Assembly (NCBI GenBank): GCA_019828595.1
Contig: JAHQRK010000002.1
Coordinates: forward strand, 3,348,001-3,412,000
Source of the DNA: Aphanomyces cochlioides
Taxonomy: Eukaryota > Oomycota > Saprolegniomycetes > Saprolegniales > Verrucalvaceae
Length of the DNA stretch: 64,000 bases
Reading direction: 5' to 3'
Below the pieces are notes generated by a model. That model was not told where the DNA came from. It did not search any database and was given only the letters and a program-made list of their open reading frames with translations. How positions within the stretch are numbered: position 1 is the first letter of the stretch; the number at the start of each line of letters is the position of its first letter. The translations under genes and the position numbers were made by a program. Shown here in pieces: positions 22,002-32,565 of the stretch.

Positions 22002-22691
22002 ATGGAGCTCTCTTCAAACATCATGCGTCCGTCGGATGTATCGGCAATCCAAATCTTCTTTGTCGATTCCGCCAAGAAAGAAGGCAAAACCAAATACTTG
22101 CTCCATGTGAAGCACACAGCGACGCACGCCAAGTGGGCCATCGAGCGGAGCTACTCCGAGTTTCTTGATCTCAGGGACAGGCTTCATATTTGTGTCAAGT
22201 ACGCTCGGCATAGATGTCCAGGCTGTGTGAGCTACGCACGAATGCTTGACCGATTTGGATTTCCACCCAAGAAATTGCTGAATCAATCACCGAAGGTCAT
22301 CGTCGAGCGTAGTCAGCAGCTGTCTCGATTCATGACGGCAATTGCTTCCCATACGTTTACGAGCACACCAAAATGCCTAAATTGTGGCGGCACGGCCTTT
22401 GACATGACCAAAAAGTTTCTCCTTCGTGATGGTACAAGTTTCCAAGACACGTGCACCATGGCCATGATTGAAGAGACGATTACACCTCGAGCATTTTTTT
22501 ACGAGTATTGCCGGTCGTCCAGCAAAATCGAATGCTACAAGGGCCGAACTATTGTCAAGGTTGTTCAAGTCCAACGAGTGCCTTTGAATGCAATTCGCCC
22601 CCGACCAACCCTACTACGCATGGAAAACGACGCTATGATCCACCAAATCGAAGCAGAAGCACAACATATACGAAGCATCACAGTCATGTAA
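22002..22691 (+). CDS. PX-domain protein with paired CxxC motifs (copy 1)
   Basis: A single-exon 229-aa ORF. The PX (phosphoinositide-binding) core is visible: YLLHVKHTATHAKWAIERSYSEFLDLRDRL (about 32-61), FGFPPKKLL with the Pro-rich loop (about 85-93), and the membrane-facing helix VIVERSQQLSRFM. Two CxxC pairs are inserted: CPGC between the first helix and the Pro-rich loop, and CLNC after the last PX helix. The same pairs occur in the neighbouring paralogue, which suggests a structural zinc site joined to the PX fold. The C-terminal 80 residues carry no known domain. The alternative start is Met8. The expected role is endosomal membrane recruitment through PI3P or related lipids; that is family knowledge, not shown here. 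Confidence 0.85.
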   Translation: MELSSNIMRPSDVSAIQIFFVDSAKKEGKTKYLLHVKHTATHAKWAIERSYSEFLDLRDRLHICVKYARHRCPGCVSYARMLDRFGFPPKKLLNQSPKVIVERSQQLSRFMTAIASHTFTSTPKCLNCGGTAFDMTKKFLLRDGTSFQDTCTMAMIEETITPRAFFYEYCRSSSKIECYKGRTIVKVVQVQRVPLNAIRPRPTLLRMENDAMIHQIEAEAQHIRSITVM

Positions 22692-24199
22692 GCTCAGTGC
22701 TCTATCGATTGCATCGTCGTTGGGAAAGATGCAAAATGACGAACTCAAGTTGTATCAATCTAAATATTTTTTCTTTTGAATTTTTAGCTTGAATATAGTA
22801 TGGAATTAAATTGTTCCCCGGCAAGTTGAAGTTTATAGTGAAATTAAGTCATTTTCGCCAAAGTTTGGCGCGCTTTGCTTCATTCTCAAATGCCTCCTGA
22901 AGATCGCAAGTCAAGCAAAGCCCTGTGGCGGTCATATTTGCGCTGATAGAACCGATTGTCGCTTTGCTGGTGTCGAAACTAGGCTCAATCATGTTTGATT
23001 GAGGTAGAGGTGATATCACTTCAACAAGGTCGTGTGAATGGAACATGGAACGAAACAGGCGAACTATTTGTTGTGCCCCGCGCATTTGTCACTTGTGCTC
23101 GATAGTGAGCAACGGTTTGGAAGAACTTGCAATAACGTGGGCCGGCTCGACTTTATGTGTCCACGCATGTCTCGCATGCGAATTGTCCCTTTTTTGTTAC
23201 ATCGAAGGTTGAATCCAATTCAGGTTGGTACCTCGCTCAATGAGATGCCGGGGAGGTGCGTTCTGTTCTGTTACCAGGCCTCTCCTCTGAACTTCATGGA
23301 CGTTGTTGGCACCACACACCACACAATCCTCCATGTTTGGTCTTTACACTTGCTTTCTTTCGCATCCACTGCATTGGCTGTATCAATACCTTGTCATACT
23401 GTGCGTCAGTTGGCGTGGCCATCATCCAGGATTCGTCAATCTGGCAATGTCCACTGCAAGTGTAAAGTGGTCATGGATGCGAGGATGCGGCTGCTGTTCT
23501 CGTGATGCACATGGGGGCTCAATGGCCTCTTGATACATCATCTTGTTCATCGCATTGACCCAGCCGAGCAGCCACAGTTGCTGTCAGTCGTGGATTGTGC
23601 CCTGGCGTCAGCTCACATTTTGATGGGTTCCTCTGACGTACGTACACTTAAATGTACCTCGAATGTAAATATACGTACAGTATTGTATATCCAAATTAGT
23701 CAGAGAATTAAGGTATGTACATAGAGTACACTCAAAGTACGGGCTGTATCTCATCACAATTTCGACTTTGTGGAGATTGACATGGTGGTTGAGGAAGCAG
23801 TGTCGTCATCAATCTATTGCTAGGCTTGTCTTGCAATGAAAAAACAAGACGACACGTCATGGTCATTCGTCTTATCTATCATTTTCAGCGAGAACTTCTT
23901 CGTCTGCCAAGCAAGAACGGGCAAGCAAGTCTAGAGATGAAATGTGACAAAGTCCGAGGGTATACATTTTTCAATATATTGGTGACAATGACAAAAGGCG
24001 AGGTATCTCACGCCAGTAAGACACACCCAGAACAGGTGCCAAAACAAGAATGTATACTTCAACTAAGTGATAAATGTTGACAAATGTCGCGCCATATCTC
24101 ACTGGTTTCAGAAAGTCCGCTGGATTTGGCAGTTGGCGTGAAATTTTTCACAAGGCAGTCACACATGAACAGTCTCCGAACGTCTCCCTAGTCCGCAAG
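22692..24199. other. Intergenic; possible remnant of a minus-strand zinc-finger gene
   Basis: On the minus strand, fragments at 23400-22850 read as short coding pieces with CxxC pairs: CVVCGANN near 23320, FACETC near 23170, and CLTCDLQEAFENEAKRAKLW ending near 22855. They are separated by plausible GT-AG gaps but do not assemble into one convincing frame. They could be the tail of a degraded FYVE/START-type gene. 23640-23760 and 24000-24070 hold nothing recognisable. Confidence 0.3.
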
Positions 24200-25186
24200 A
24201 TGTACGCCAAAAGCAGTAGCATGACGCCACGCGGCTCTTTCCTGTCGTCGGCGTCACCGCGTGTATCTTCGTCGATGAACCTTGATGATGTCAACATCAA
24301 GACATGGATTCTCAACACCAGCGTGATTGACAATGTCACGTATTATCGCATTCTCGTTCGCCGCGGCACGTCGAATGTGATTCAAGAAACCAAACATCGC
24401 TACAATGAGTTTCTGGAGTTTCGCGACAGCTTGTTGGAGTTATTTGAAACGATGCCGACGTGTCCGCGCTGCATGAACATTGCGAAGGCTGTGGCGAGCT
24501 TTGATTTCCCCAAGAAGCATTACTTCTCGGCCAGATCCAAAGTTGTGATCAACTACCGCATGCATGCGTTCCGAAACTTCGTTTCCATGCTCGTAACCAA
24601 GGTGTTCAATCCATCTCCAAAGTGTCCTACTTGTGGTGGCCAAGTGATCACGGTGGTTTTGCGATTTCTTCTCCAGAACGCGACGATCTTGCCTGAAAAT
24701 CAAATCCCACGTGACGGTCTCATGCAACGCTCGGAAACCCCAAGCTCGACACGGAGTACAGCGTCGTCAGCTGGCTTCCAGAACTTTCCGCGGTCTGTGT
24801 CCGCACCACTGAACAGCCTGAACCAGTCTGTGTCTCAACAACCACCAGCCAGTGCTCCTTCTGCGGCAACGAATGGTGGCCCACTCCCTGTCCAACCGGC
24901 TCCACAAAGCAACTTTTCATCGCTGCACCGTTATTCTGTGCCGCAGGAAGAGCAGGAAGACATGTACGACGATTTTGATGAAGATGTTGATAAAGTTCGC
25001 CGGGAATCACGCCAACAAGTCATGTTTGACAGCTTCTTGCACGACAAGGACAGTGTCAAGGAACGCGGCATGAGTGCAGTGTCGGACACGATTCCTGATG
25101 CACCAGAACTTGAAGGCGACAACACAAGTGAGAGTTCGGACGAAGAAGAGATTGAAATGACGGGTGTCTTCACTGCGCCTCAGTAA
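24200..25186 (+). CDS. PX-domain protein with paired CxxC motifs (copy 2)
   Basis: Paralogue of the gene at 22002, same orientation, 1.5 kb downstream. The preferred start at 24200 gives 328 aa. The frame is open back to 24074, so an upstream ATG there is possible. PX core: YYRILVRRGTSN, KHRYNEFLEFRDSLLELF, FDFPKKHYF and INYRMHAFRNFV. CxxC pairs CPRC and CPTC sit at the same places as in copy 1. Downstream is a Ser/Pro/Gln-rich linker (about 185-260) and an acidic tail (DDFDEDVD, then SSDEEEIEM), absent from copy 1. The low-complexity tail may be regulatory or phosphorylated. No other domain is seen. Confidence 0.85.
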   Translation: MYAKSSSMTPRGSFLSSASPRVSSSMNLDDVNIKTWILNTSVIDNVTYYRILVRRGTSNVIQETKHRYNEFLEFRDSLLELFETMPTCPRCMNIAKAVASFDFPKKHYFSARSKVVINYRMHAFRNFVSMLVTKVFNPSPKCPTCGGQVITVVLRFLLQNATILPENQIPRDGLMQRSETPSSTRSTASSAGFQNFPRSVSAPLNSLNQSVSQQPPASAPSAATNGGPLPVQPAPQSNFSSLHRYSVPQEEQEDMYDDFDEDVDKVRRESRQQVMFDSFLHDKDSVKERGMSAVSDTIPDAPELEGDNTSESSDEEEIEMTGVFTAPQ

Positions 25187-26665
25187 TCGTTTTGCATACG
25201 TCGCTGCTAAGTTATTCTTCATGCATTTATATATTGTGCTTTTGCTGTAAATTTCTATTTTTTGCGTGATTTCTCAATTTCAGCAGAATGACGCCTTCAA
25301 CCGCGCCAGAGGGAAAATATGGCGATAGGCTTCTTTAAAGCGGGTCCGTCCTAGCTCTACTATTACTTATCATCAATTTTAAGCATTATTCATCGTTGTG
25401 ACGAGCAAAATCCAATGCGTTGTCGCTTTTAACCCACTATTTCATCCAGCATTTGTGAAATCGTACATGCTGAGAAGTTAGTGAGCATTTTGCCCAGTCA
25501 AAACAGCCGTATCTTGCGTCACACGCTCCTCGCGGCTTCCTTAAGAGTAATTTGAATCATCTCGTCTGTCTGCATGAACGGACGAGCGTGGACAAAGGAG
25601 CATGATCGATGATTGTTCATGTCTCGACATTGTTGTTTATAATTGACCAATCAAATCAATTAATATTATATTTTTATCCAATCAGATGTGTGGTCGATTG
25701 GCGGCGCGATTCGACTGGCGTGATTCGATTGCGCAGGAAGTGGAAATTTGTACCAAATCGACAATATAAGGGCCCGTCGGGATGCCAAATAAAAAATATT
25801 GTGAAAATTCGTTATGTGATATTTTGTATTTTGGTCAAAATAATACAAACCACGCATTATAATATCACGATAATTAAAATTTCGGACTGTCTGGATTCCC
25901 ACGAAAATAAAATAATCATTGGGAATTTGTGTGGATTATACGATATTGGGGAAAATATTCTACTTTGAGTAGAATATTTTCCTCAATATCGTATAAGGCC
26001 AAATATGCAAAAAAAATTATGCAATATTTGGCATCCAGACAGTGCATTTTGCGATAATCAAAATTATGCAATAATTGTTCAAAATATTGCGAATTATCTC
26101 AATAATAGGTGGCATCCAGACGGGCCCTAAAAACTCGTCGAAGTTGACTCTTTCTCGACTCTTTTCAACTCAGCTCTCAGCGACACGCTACATTGTTCCA
26201 TTGCGCTTACCAGGTATTGAATGGCCAATCTGTTGTCCATGGAGTCCTTTATTTTTGCCGACGATCAACTCAGGGTGTGAACTTCACTTGACTTTCTCTT
26301 GGAATGGAGTCTACCTGCAGCATTCTTTGAGTTTTATAGGGCAGCTCTAGCTCTAAGGCATGTGAGCTGGCTAGGCCGTCGACAGAGGGGGTGAGCGCTA
26401 ACGTCATTCCTGAAATGCAGAGAAGGTTTCTCGTGCTGCCACGTCATACAATTACCAACAAGCGAAACGCTATTTGTGAATGAGCCAATCAATTTCAATT
26501 TATTTTGTATTTTTAACCAATCATGTCACAGAAAAAGTGTCAAATATTCAAGTGACATATTACTTTTTAGTAGATTCAGTGTCAGAAAATATATCATAAA
26601 ATTGGTTTTTCGTTGCGAAATGAATCTTCTTTTACAAATCACAATTTGGTGTTAACGTAGACAAG
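25187..26665. other. AT-rich intergenic region holding a MITE
   Basis: No supported gene. The MITE at 25770-26127 is listed separately. AT content is high either side of it. Confidence 0.5.
25770..26127. mobile_element. Snap-back MITE with GGGCCCGTC TIRs and TAA target duplication
   Basis: The left end GGGCCCGTCGGGATGCCA (25770-25787) matches the reverse complement of the right end (26110-26127) except at one position. Both sides are flanked by TAA (25767-25769 and 26128-26130). Length is 358 bp with no ORF of note. Inside, 25936-25964 and 25968-25996 form a 29-bp inverted repeat with one mismatch and a 3-base loop. A 3-bp T-A-rich duplication fits PIF/Harbinger-type elements, but no transposase is in the window, so the superfamily is an inference. 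The element at 59980 has related ends. Confidence 0.8.
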
Positions 26666-28133
26666 ATGGAGCGCGTCTACTCGGCCGTCTTTGGAGAAGA
26701 AGCGCAGAAAGCAGCGGTGCAACAGGACATCCTTGTGCTTCATGAGGAAGATTTCGTGCGTCCTCTGACCCCTGAGCTCTTGGAACAGCATAATCTCCAC
26801 ATGCAGAAGCTAGGTGATCCATCGTTCAAAGACGATGCACCTGGTCAAGGCGAGAGAACCAAGCTGTCTGAACTCGGTGGAGCATTCAAAGCTGGTCTGC
26901 GAGCATTTGTTTTGGCCTATGGAGCGAAGGCGTTCACGGCATTGCTACTGGCTTCGCGCAAGTGGGGGATGAACACCCACTCGCTTGCTGATGCGCTCCG
27001 TCTGCTCGCCCAAGCTGATACTTTGCGATTTGGGGGTTGTGTTGGCGTCATGGTCGGATCATTCCACGCAACAGAAATCATTCTCAACTATGTGCGTGGC
27101 AACGATCCCGACAGTCGGCTCCACAAAGCGATTGCAGGAGCTGTATGTGGTCTCAGTCTCTTTGTGGACACTCCGTCTCGACGTCCGATCATCTCGCTCT
27201 ATATCTTTGTGCGCATGCTCGACATTTATGTTCGACATGCTTCGGAGTCGAGCGAGTTTCTTCGCGCAATTGAAGCGAAATTGCCCATGCAGTATGCGAC
27301 AGAGATTTGCTTTGCTCTGGCGAATGGCCCCATTATATACGCCACTGCGTACAACCCAACGCTCTTGTCCAAGGTATGCTTGCCCGTGTACTGACATCCT
27401 CATGTTAGCGTAGGGCTACTACAATTTCATCTTGAATGCAGGCCGCTTGACGCACCACGGGGTTGATTATACACTCCGCCGTCGCCTGCGGGGCGACATT
27501 GATCCGTTCACCAACCAGTTGGCGACGTTTACCCCATGTCAGCCCCACTTCCACCTGTACAACACGTCTGCAATGTTGTGCGCACTGACATTTTGGCATG
27601 GGTAGGGAGTCTTGCCTCGCGCATGTTGCTAAAGACTGGCTCAAGGATGGCATGTTATGGTCGGCCAAGCTATACATTCCCGTTCATTTCACGCCGCTCG
27701 TGTTGTTCAAGTGGAGAAAGTTGTTGGACGCACCGCTATCGATGACAGGACGTACAATTTTTGCCACGCTTCGCTCTTGCGCGTTTCTCTCCACGTACCA
27801 GGTCGCTCTCCGTTCCATCCATACCCCTAGCTCACTCAACAACGGCTAGGCGGTCGTCAAACTGTTCCTCTGCACGTATCGCAACATCCTTCAAGAAGAT
27901 TATGCCATCGGGGGGTTCATTGCTGGCGTACATTGTATTTCTCTCAGCTCGCCTTCACTGCTCTTTCGTAGGTCTTGTCGGCCTTGGGTCTATTTTGTGA
28001 AGATCCCAAGCGGCGGACAGAATTGATGCTCTACACCGCAGTGCGTGGTCTTGAAGTCGTTTGGGCATACCTCAAGCGCAAAGGCGTCGCACAATATTTG
28101 CGATTGAAGCATGGCGATGTACAGTTCACGTGA
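26666..28133 (+). CDS. TMEM135-like multi-pass membrane protein
   Basis: Inferred exons: 26666-27373, 27414-27556, 27606-27801, 27850-27927, 27972-28133. These give 428 aa, all junctions in phase, introns 40-49 bp. Features typical of the TMEM135/Tim17-related family are a Gly-rich membrane stretch (GGCVGVMVGSFHATEIIL), then AIAGAVCGLSLFVD. A CxPHFH...ESC cysteine/histidine patch follows in exon 2-3, then LYIPVHFTPLVLFKWRKLL and RSCAFLSTYQ. The last part reads GGFIAG, then EDPKRRTELMLYTAVRGLEVVW. In animals the family acts at peroxisomes and mitochondria in lipid and cholesterol trafficking and in organelle division. Location here is not shown. The donor chosen at 27557 (GTACAA) removes a stop and gives a normal 49-bp intron; an alternative 31-bp intron is possible. 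Confidence 0.78.
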
Positions 28134-28284
28134 CGACTCGGAAGACTGACAGTGAGTTTTGTAGGTCTTTTTCTTTTCGCTGTCCATGGCGTGCATCTTG
28201 TCGAGTCCGCCGCGTCATTTCAAGCCAACGTATTTAAGTTTGATTCGATTCATGTTTGGCCCATCGGCCATTTAAGTATACAAC

Positions 28285-30414
28285 TTACAAAGCCATTTTT
28301 TGCACGCTGGGCGTCAAAAGCCCCGTGTGGTTGGACGTCGGAGCGTCTTTCGGCGTGGGGGCGTGGTCGTGCACGAGCGGGCACACGAGATCATACAAGG
28401 CACATAGCTTGCAGTGGTCCATGGTGCCTTGTTGATGCAGCTCGCAATACGACGACGCTTTAAGCGCAAATTTAAAACATTGCGTGTGGTTGCATCGTGT
28501 GGCGTGTTCATGCGTGAGGCACGTCGTCGGGTTGTTGCCCATGACTGGCATGTGGCAACCATCGACAGCACATTGGTTGTGCAACGTATGGAGGGGGCAA
28601 AACCCAGGCGTGACGACCAATTCTTCACAAATAGGGGACGAACACAACGTCGCGCTGGCGTGCAGAAGACACAATGGCGCTTTTGTCGCCATGCGGCAAT
28701 TACCAAACTTGCACTGGCGCGTTGCTTTGGGATCGTAGTAGGATGGATGCGTTCCATACGACTGGGGATACGGCGATTGCTTGGTTTGGTGGACATCTCG
28801 ACCGCTGTCGGTGTAGAAAAACTGAGGCGGGTTGTGGGGATGATGATGGTGGTGGTTCTGGTGGTGCGTCGACGAGTGGGGCTGTTGTCCCCCTGACCAG
28901 TGGAAGTCTGCTTGGGGCACAGGCTTGGCGTCAAACGACGATGGGGCGTACGACGAATTGTTGTTGCCGCTCATTCCATTCGTTGTGCCATTGGGATGCA
29001 TCGTTGGCGAAAAGTTGACATGGGTCGACACACCCAAACACACTTCGCACATTCCCTTGCCGATGACTTCACGACCGCACGCCGGATTGGCGCACTTGGT
29101 GGTCCGCGACGATGCGTACAGACTTGATTCTTGAAGAAAAGAAGCGGACGGCTCGTACTCAAAGGACAAGCTGCCGTATGTCGAGGTTTGTTGAGTGGAT
29201 CGGTTCAACGCGTTAACCGCATTTCGTGCCGCGAAAAACGAATTCGAGCGCGCATCGTCTTTCTTGACAAAGCCCGAATCATCAAGAGTCAAGTCGGGGT
29301 AGACCAGTGAGTCCTTCTGAGGGTAGAGTAAGTCCACCATGGAGCTACTGGCTGCGGCTTGCAGGGGAGGCGAAAGGTGGAGATAGTCGGCCGGATTTGA
29401 AGACGAGGACATCAACTTCTTGGGGGGATCCTTGCCCGGCTTGACCGCCGACGGTTTGCCTTTCTTTTCTCGCTGCTCGTAGTGCATTTGGCAAAGCCAA
29501 TTGCAGTAGACGGGTTGGGTACACTTGTCGTCGGAGCAAAACTTGACAACCTTTTCTTTGGCGTCCGACGAGAGAGTCGTCTTGGGGTCGAGGCCCTTCT
29601 CGACTTGACCACGCAAGTGAAAGTGCGTCGTGCAGAGTCGATCGCGCTGCGCGTTCTTTTCGCAGTCGGGATGCGTGCATCGCCTCAGCTTTTTCTGCAA
29701 GTCGGCGAGAACCTCTTCAAACGACAGGGATGCTTGCTTGGTGTCAACTAACTGCTGTGCTTGCTTGATGAGCTCGTTGCCATGGATGCGGCACAAGTGG
29801 TTGCGCTGCGAGTGTTTGTTGCATCCAGGATAGCAGCACATCGTGTACGCACTGTTCAGTCGTCGCTTGTTGATCGCGTGTGGAAGTTGACCAGTCGCCA
29901 TCATGAGCTTTTCATGGCCACGACAGTACCCTCGGCCTTGGTCGTTCTTGAAGCAGCCTTTCGTACGACAGACGGGAATGCTCTGGGACCGCACGGCGAG
30001 CGCTTCGTCGAGCATAGCTGTGCCTTGTTCAGCGTGTTTGGCACATCGTGTGCCATTTGTCGGTGCTTTGTCACGGCAGCCCGGAAAGCCACACGGAAAG
30101 ACGACCGCATGGCGATTGCAAAAGACACCATACGTTTGGATCACTTTGGCTCGGTTGGGGCAGTCATGGTAGGAGCATTTCTGGGCAGATGCGTCTCCTG
30201 GGAGTTCAATCGGCGTCGTCGGGATCACATCAATCGCAGACGGGAGTGGGTGTTTCGTGCGTTGTTTTTTGGTCACATGTGGTGCGTCAAGCTTGGTCGA
30301 GCTCGGTCGTTTAGGTTTGTTATGCGCGTCACAGAGTGCGGTAGGTGTGGCGACGCTGGCCGTGCATCCTCGTGCTTTGCACGTATATGCCTCTTTCTCG
30401 AGCGACACATCCAT
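28285..30414 (-). CDS. WRKY19-like zinc-finger array protein (twelve CxxxxC...CxxH units)
   Basis: The ORF is open from 30621, but the Met at 30414 directly precedes the first finger (YTCKARGCTASVATPTALC) and is preferred; 709 aa. About twelve units follow the pattern C-x4-C-x(8-13)-C-x2-H: eight in the N-terminal two thirds and four at the C-terminus. Examples are CGFPGCRDKAPTNGTRCAKH, CTHPDCEKNAQRDRLCTTH and CKFGNCRMATKAPLCLLH. One unit ends CEVC instead of CxxH. The middle is Ser/Pro-rich with a His run (HHQNHHHHHP). Such arrays are common in oomycetes, often annotated WRKY19-like, and are presumed nucleic-acid or protein binding. No WRKYGQK core is present. The gene converges with the TMEM135-like gene, leaving 151 bases between stops. 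Confidence 0.85.
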   Translation of the reverse strand: MDVSLEKEAYTCKARGCTASVATPTALCDAHNKPKRPSSTKLDAPHVTKKQRTKHPLPSAIDVIPTTPIELPGDASAQKCSYHDCPNRAKVIQTYGVFCNRHAVVFPCGFPGCRDKAPTNGTRCAKHAEQGTAMLDEALAVRSQSIPVCRTKGCFKNDQGRGYCRGHEKLMMATGQLPHAINKRRLNSAYTMCCYPGCNKHSQRNHLCRIHGNELIKQAQQLVDTKQASLSFEEVLADLQKKLRRCTHPDCEKNAQRDRLCTTHFHLRGQVEKGLDPKTTLSSDAKEKVVKFCSDDKCTQPVYCNWLCQMHYEQREKKGKPSAVKPGKDPPKKLMSSSSNPADYLHLSPPLQAAASSSMVDLLYPQKDSLVYPDLTLDDSGFVKKDDARSNSFFAARNAVNALNRSTQQTSTYGSLSFEYEPSASFLQESSLYASSRTTKCANPACGREVIGKGMCEVCLGVSTHVNFSPTMHPNGTTNGMSGNNNSSYAPSSFDAKPVPQADFHWSGGQQPHSSTHHQNHHHHHPHNPPQFFYTDSGRDVHQTKQSPYPQSYGTHPSYYDPKATRQCKFGNCRMATKAPLCLLHASATLCSSPICEELVVTPGFCPLHTLHNQCAVDGCHMPVMGNNPTTCLTHEHATRCNHTQCFKFALKASSYCELHQQGTMDHCKLCALYDLVCPLVHDHAPTPKDAPTSNHTGLLTPSVQKMAL

Positions 30415-32565
30415 CTCGTTTATTGAACGCGTCGACGTCGGCAATGCACACACTATGAAACGACTGTCAAAAGTAACAATGACCACCCTGGCTACACATA
30501 CAATCTCCCATACTCGCCTCGCCGCCAAACCACTCGAACCTACTGTACCATAATCGTACCATGATACAGGACGGTCGACACGTTGGCGTAGTGTCTTCAC
30601 TCTCGTCCTTTCTCGCTTCATCGCTCGTCCCGTCGATTCCAGCCGCGCCTTGCATCCGTATCAAGATATCCCGACAATCTCTTCCCTTCAGCCGTCCCCT
30701 CTTTCTCTCCGACTCTCATCTTCCATGTCTTTGTGGAGCACACGCACCGTCTCGTCGGCGTCGTCGTCGCGTCGCCACGAGGTGGGTGGTGGCTGTATCA
30801 TCGCCGTCTGGGAAAAAAATAGCTTGAATTTTGTACACTGGGCGAAAAAAGCGGAAAAAAACTTCGAAGTACGGTAGACTGTCCCACAAACGCATGCATT
30901 TGATTCGTCTGTTGGGTTTTTTGTCACGTTTAATAAATTCGAAATTTCAAATTTCGGTAGTTGGCCGTAGGTGATAGTAGTCGAATTTTTAAAAAATCCA
31001 AACGCACCAAGCTGGCGAAAAGGAGCCACTCTCTTTCTCTTCACTGGCGTCAGTCAAACGACGTCGTCAATTATCGCACGAGCCTTCAAAAAGACTCGAG
31101 AGCCGCCGCCCTCTTCAACAAAAAAGTACATAGAGCACTTGGTATATAGATATGAAGTCGACGACATTTTCTCCGTAAGGTTGAAGGGGGCTGGCAATCA
31201 TCGTACCGGAATTTGTATCATATATTGGTACGATATGATATATGTATGGTATGCCAGTACTTAGTGTAACGAGTACAATGTCGAGAACTGTATCATGGAG
31301 GAGGCCGGACGGGACGCCAGCAGGCTTTTTTGTCTACAATGTTGCCCTTCTCAAGCAAGAAACAGTATGGTCGATCGTCGACGAGGCAAGTCGACACATT
31401 CACGCGACGCATCGTGTGGTCTTGTCTCTGTATCGTATGCAGGAGATCATGTACGACGAGCATTGTATCTTTTAAACGAGTCGAATAAACGAGACGAATA
31501 AAGGAGACAAATAAACGAGATGAATAAACGACACTGCGAAGAAAGGAGACGAAGAAAACCAAGGACGACCCCCCCCCATGAAGAGAGGTCGATCGTCTTC
31601 TCGACAGCATGGCGCGCACATTGTTGAAGACGACGGTCGCGTTGGATCTCCATAAAGAAGAGAGAGAGTTGGAATGGGCAGGCTGGCTACAGCTTCAACC
31701 ACAAAAGAAAGTTCGTAGGACACCACTCATTTCTTGTATCAACGGGCGAGAAGCTACACGGTACGGTATCATGGCGACACTGTACACGCGATCGTATGGA
31801 GAGTGCGCGCAACAGACGGCGATATCCTCGTGGATTCTTCGTGATCCTTCCTCGAAGAAAGCGCACGGTCGATCGATCCGTCCGTCGTCGTCGCTCGCAT
31901 CGGTCGATCGTCAAAAAGTCCTCTCCATGACGCGGACTTTCTCTGAATTTCCGACCGCTTGTCTTGGCCCTAGAGTACGACGTTTAGTTCATTTTTGACC
32001 GTGGAAAGTTATTCCAAGAGTGTGTCGTCCATGTTGACTCAGATGGGCGCATCCAACTCTTCTCTCTCTCTCTCTCGTCTTTGTCTTCGTGCTCGGTATG
32101 CGAAGAGGATTCAACGACGATCGTCAATGAAGTGTTTGGTGACGCCGGACGAGGGAGAAGGCAGCCACCGTCCGTCGCCAGTCGTTTAGATCCATCGTTC
32201 TTTTATTGTTCGCCACGTGGAAAAGCGAAACTCAATGGACGGGTCTCTCTCTCCATGGAGGTTCGCTTGCAGTATGAGTATGGGTTTGCCCACGGCGAAC
32301 TGTCGCTACGCATGCAGTAGAAGCAGTATGCAGTGGATGGTCGTGGTGGCGCGTGGATCAAGATTGAACTCGAGTCCAGTGGGGGAGAGCCACCCCCGCG
32401 TACACGGTACAAACGTCGGACGTTGAAGTCGTGGGAGCTTTGCATGCTACTTGCAGCCGTTGAAAGATCGAAGCTCGCGAAAGGATAGGAGAGAAACGCT
32501 TGGCGCTACGACGTTGCTCCTCTTCTTCTCCGACAGGATGATAGCACCTCGATCGTCATCTTGAG
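30415..32565. other. Intergenic, two kilobases without a supported gene
   Basis: It contains the upstream extension of the finger-protein ORF, homopolymer-rich sequence around 30810-30860, a run of four 13-bp repeats at 31475-31526, and a C-run near 31570. ORFs on both strands lack domain or splice support. A lost FYVE-like gene at 32000-32460 is possible, but I could not show it. Confidence 0.4.
31475..31526. repeat. Four imperfect 13-bp tandem repeats
   Basis: Units AACGAGTCGAATA, AACGAGACGAATA, AAGGAGACAAATA and AACGAGATGAATA lie end to end, followed by a partial unit. They differ at one to three positions. Confidence 0.8.

Noticed and set aside
22849..23400. Minus-strand CxxC fragments as a FYVE gene
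   Set aside because: Suggestive pieces, but no consistent set of in-phase exons could be built.
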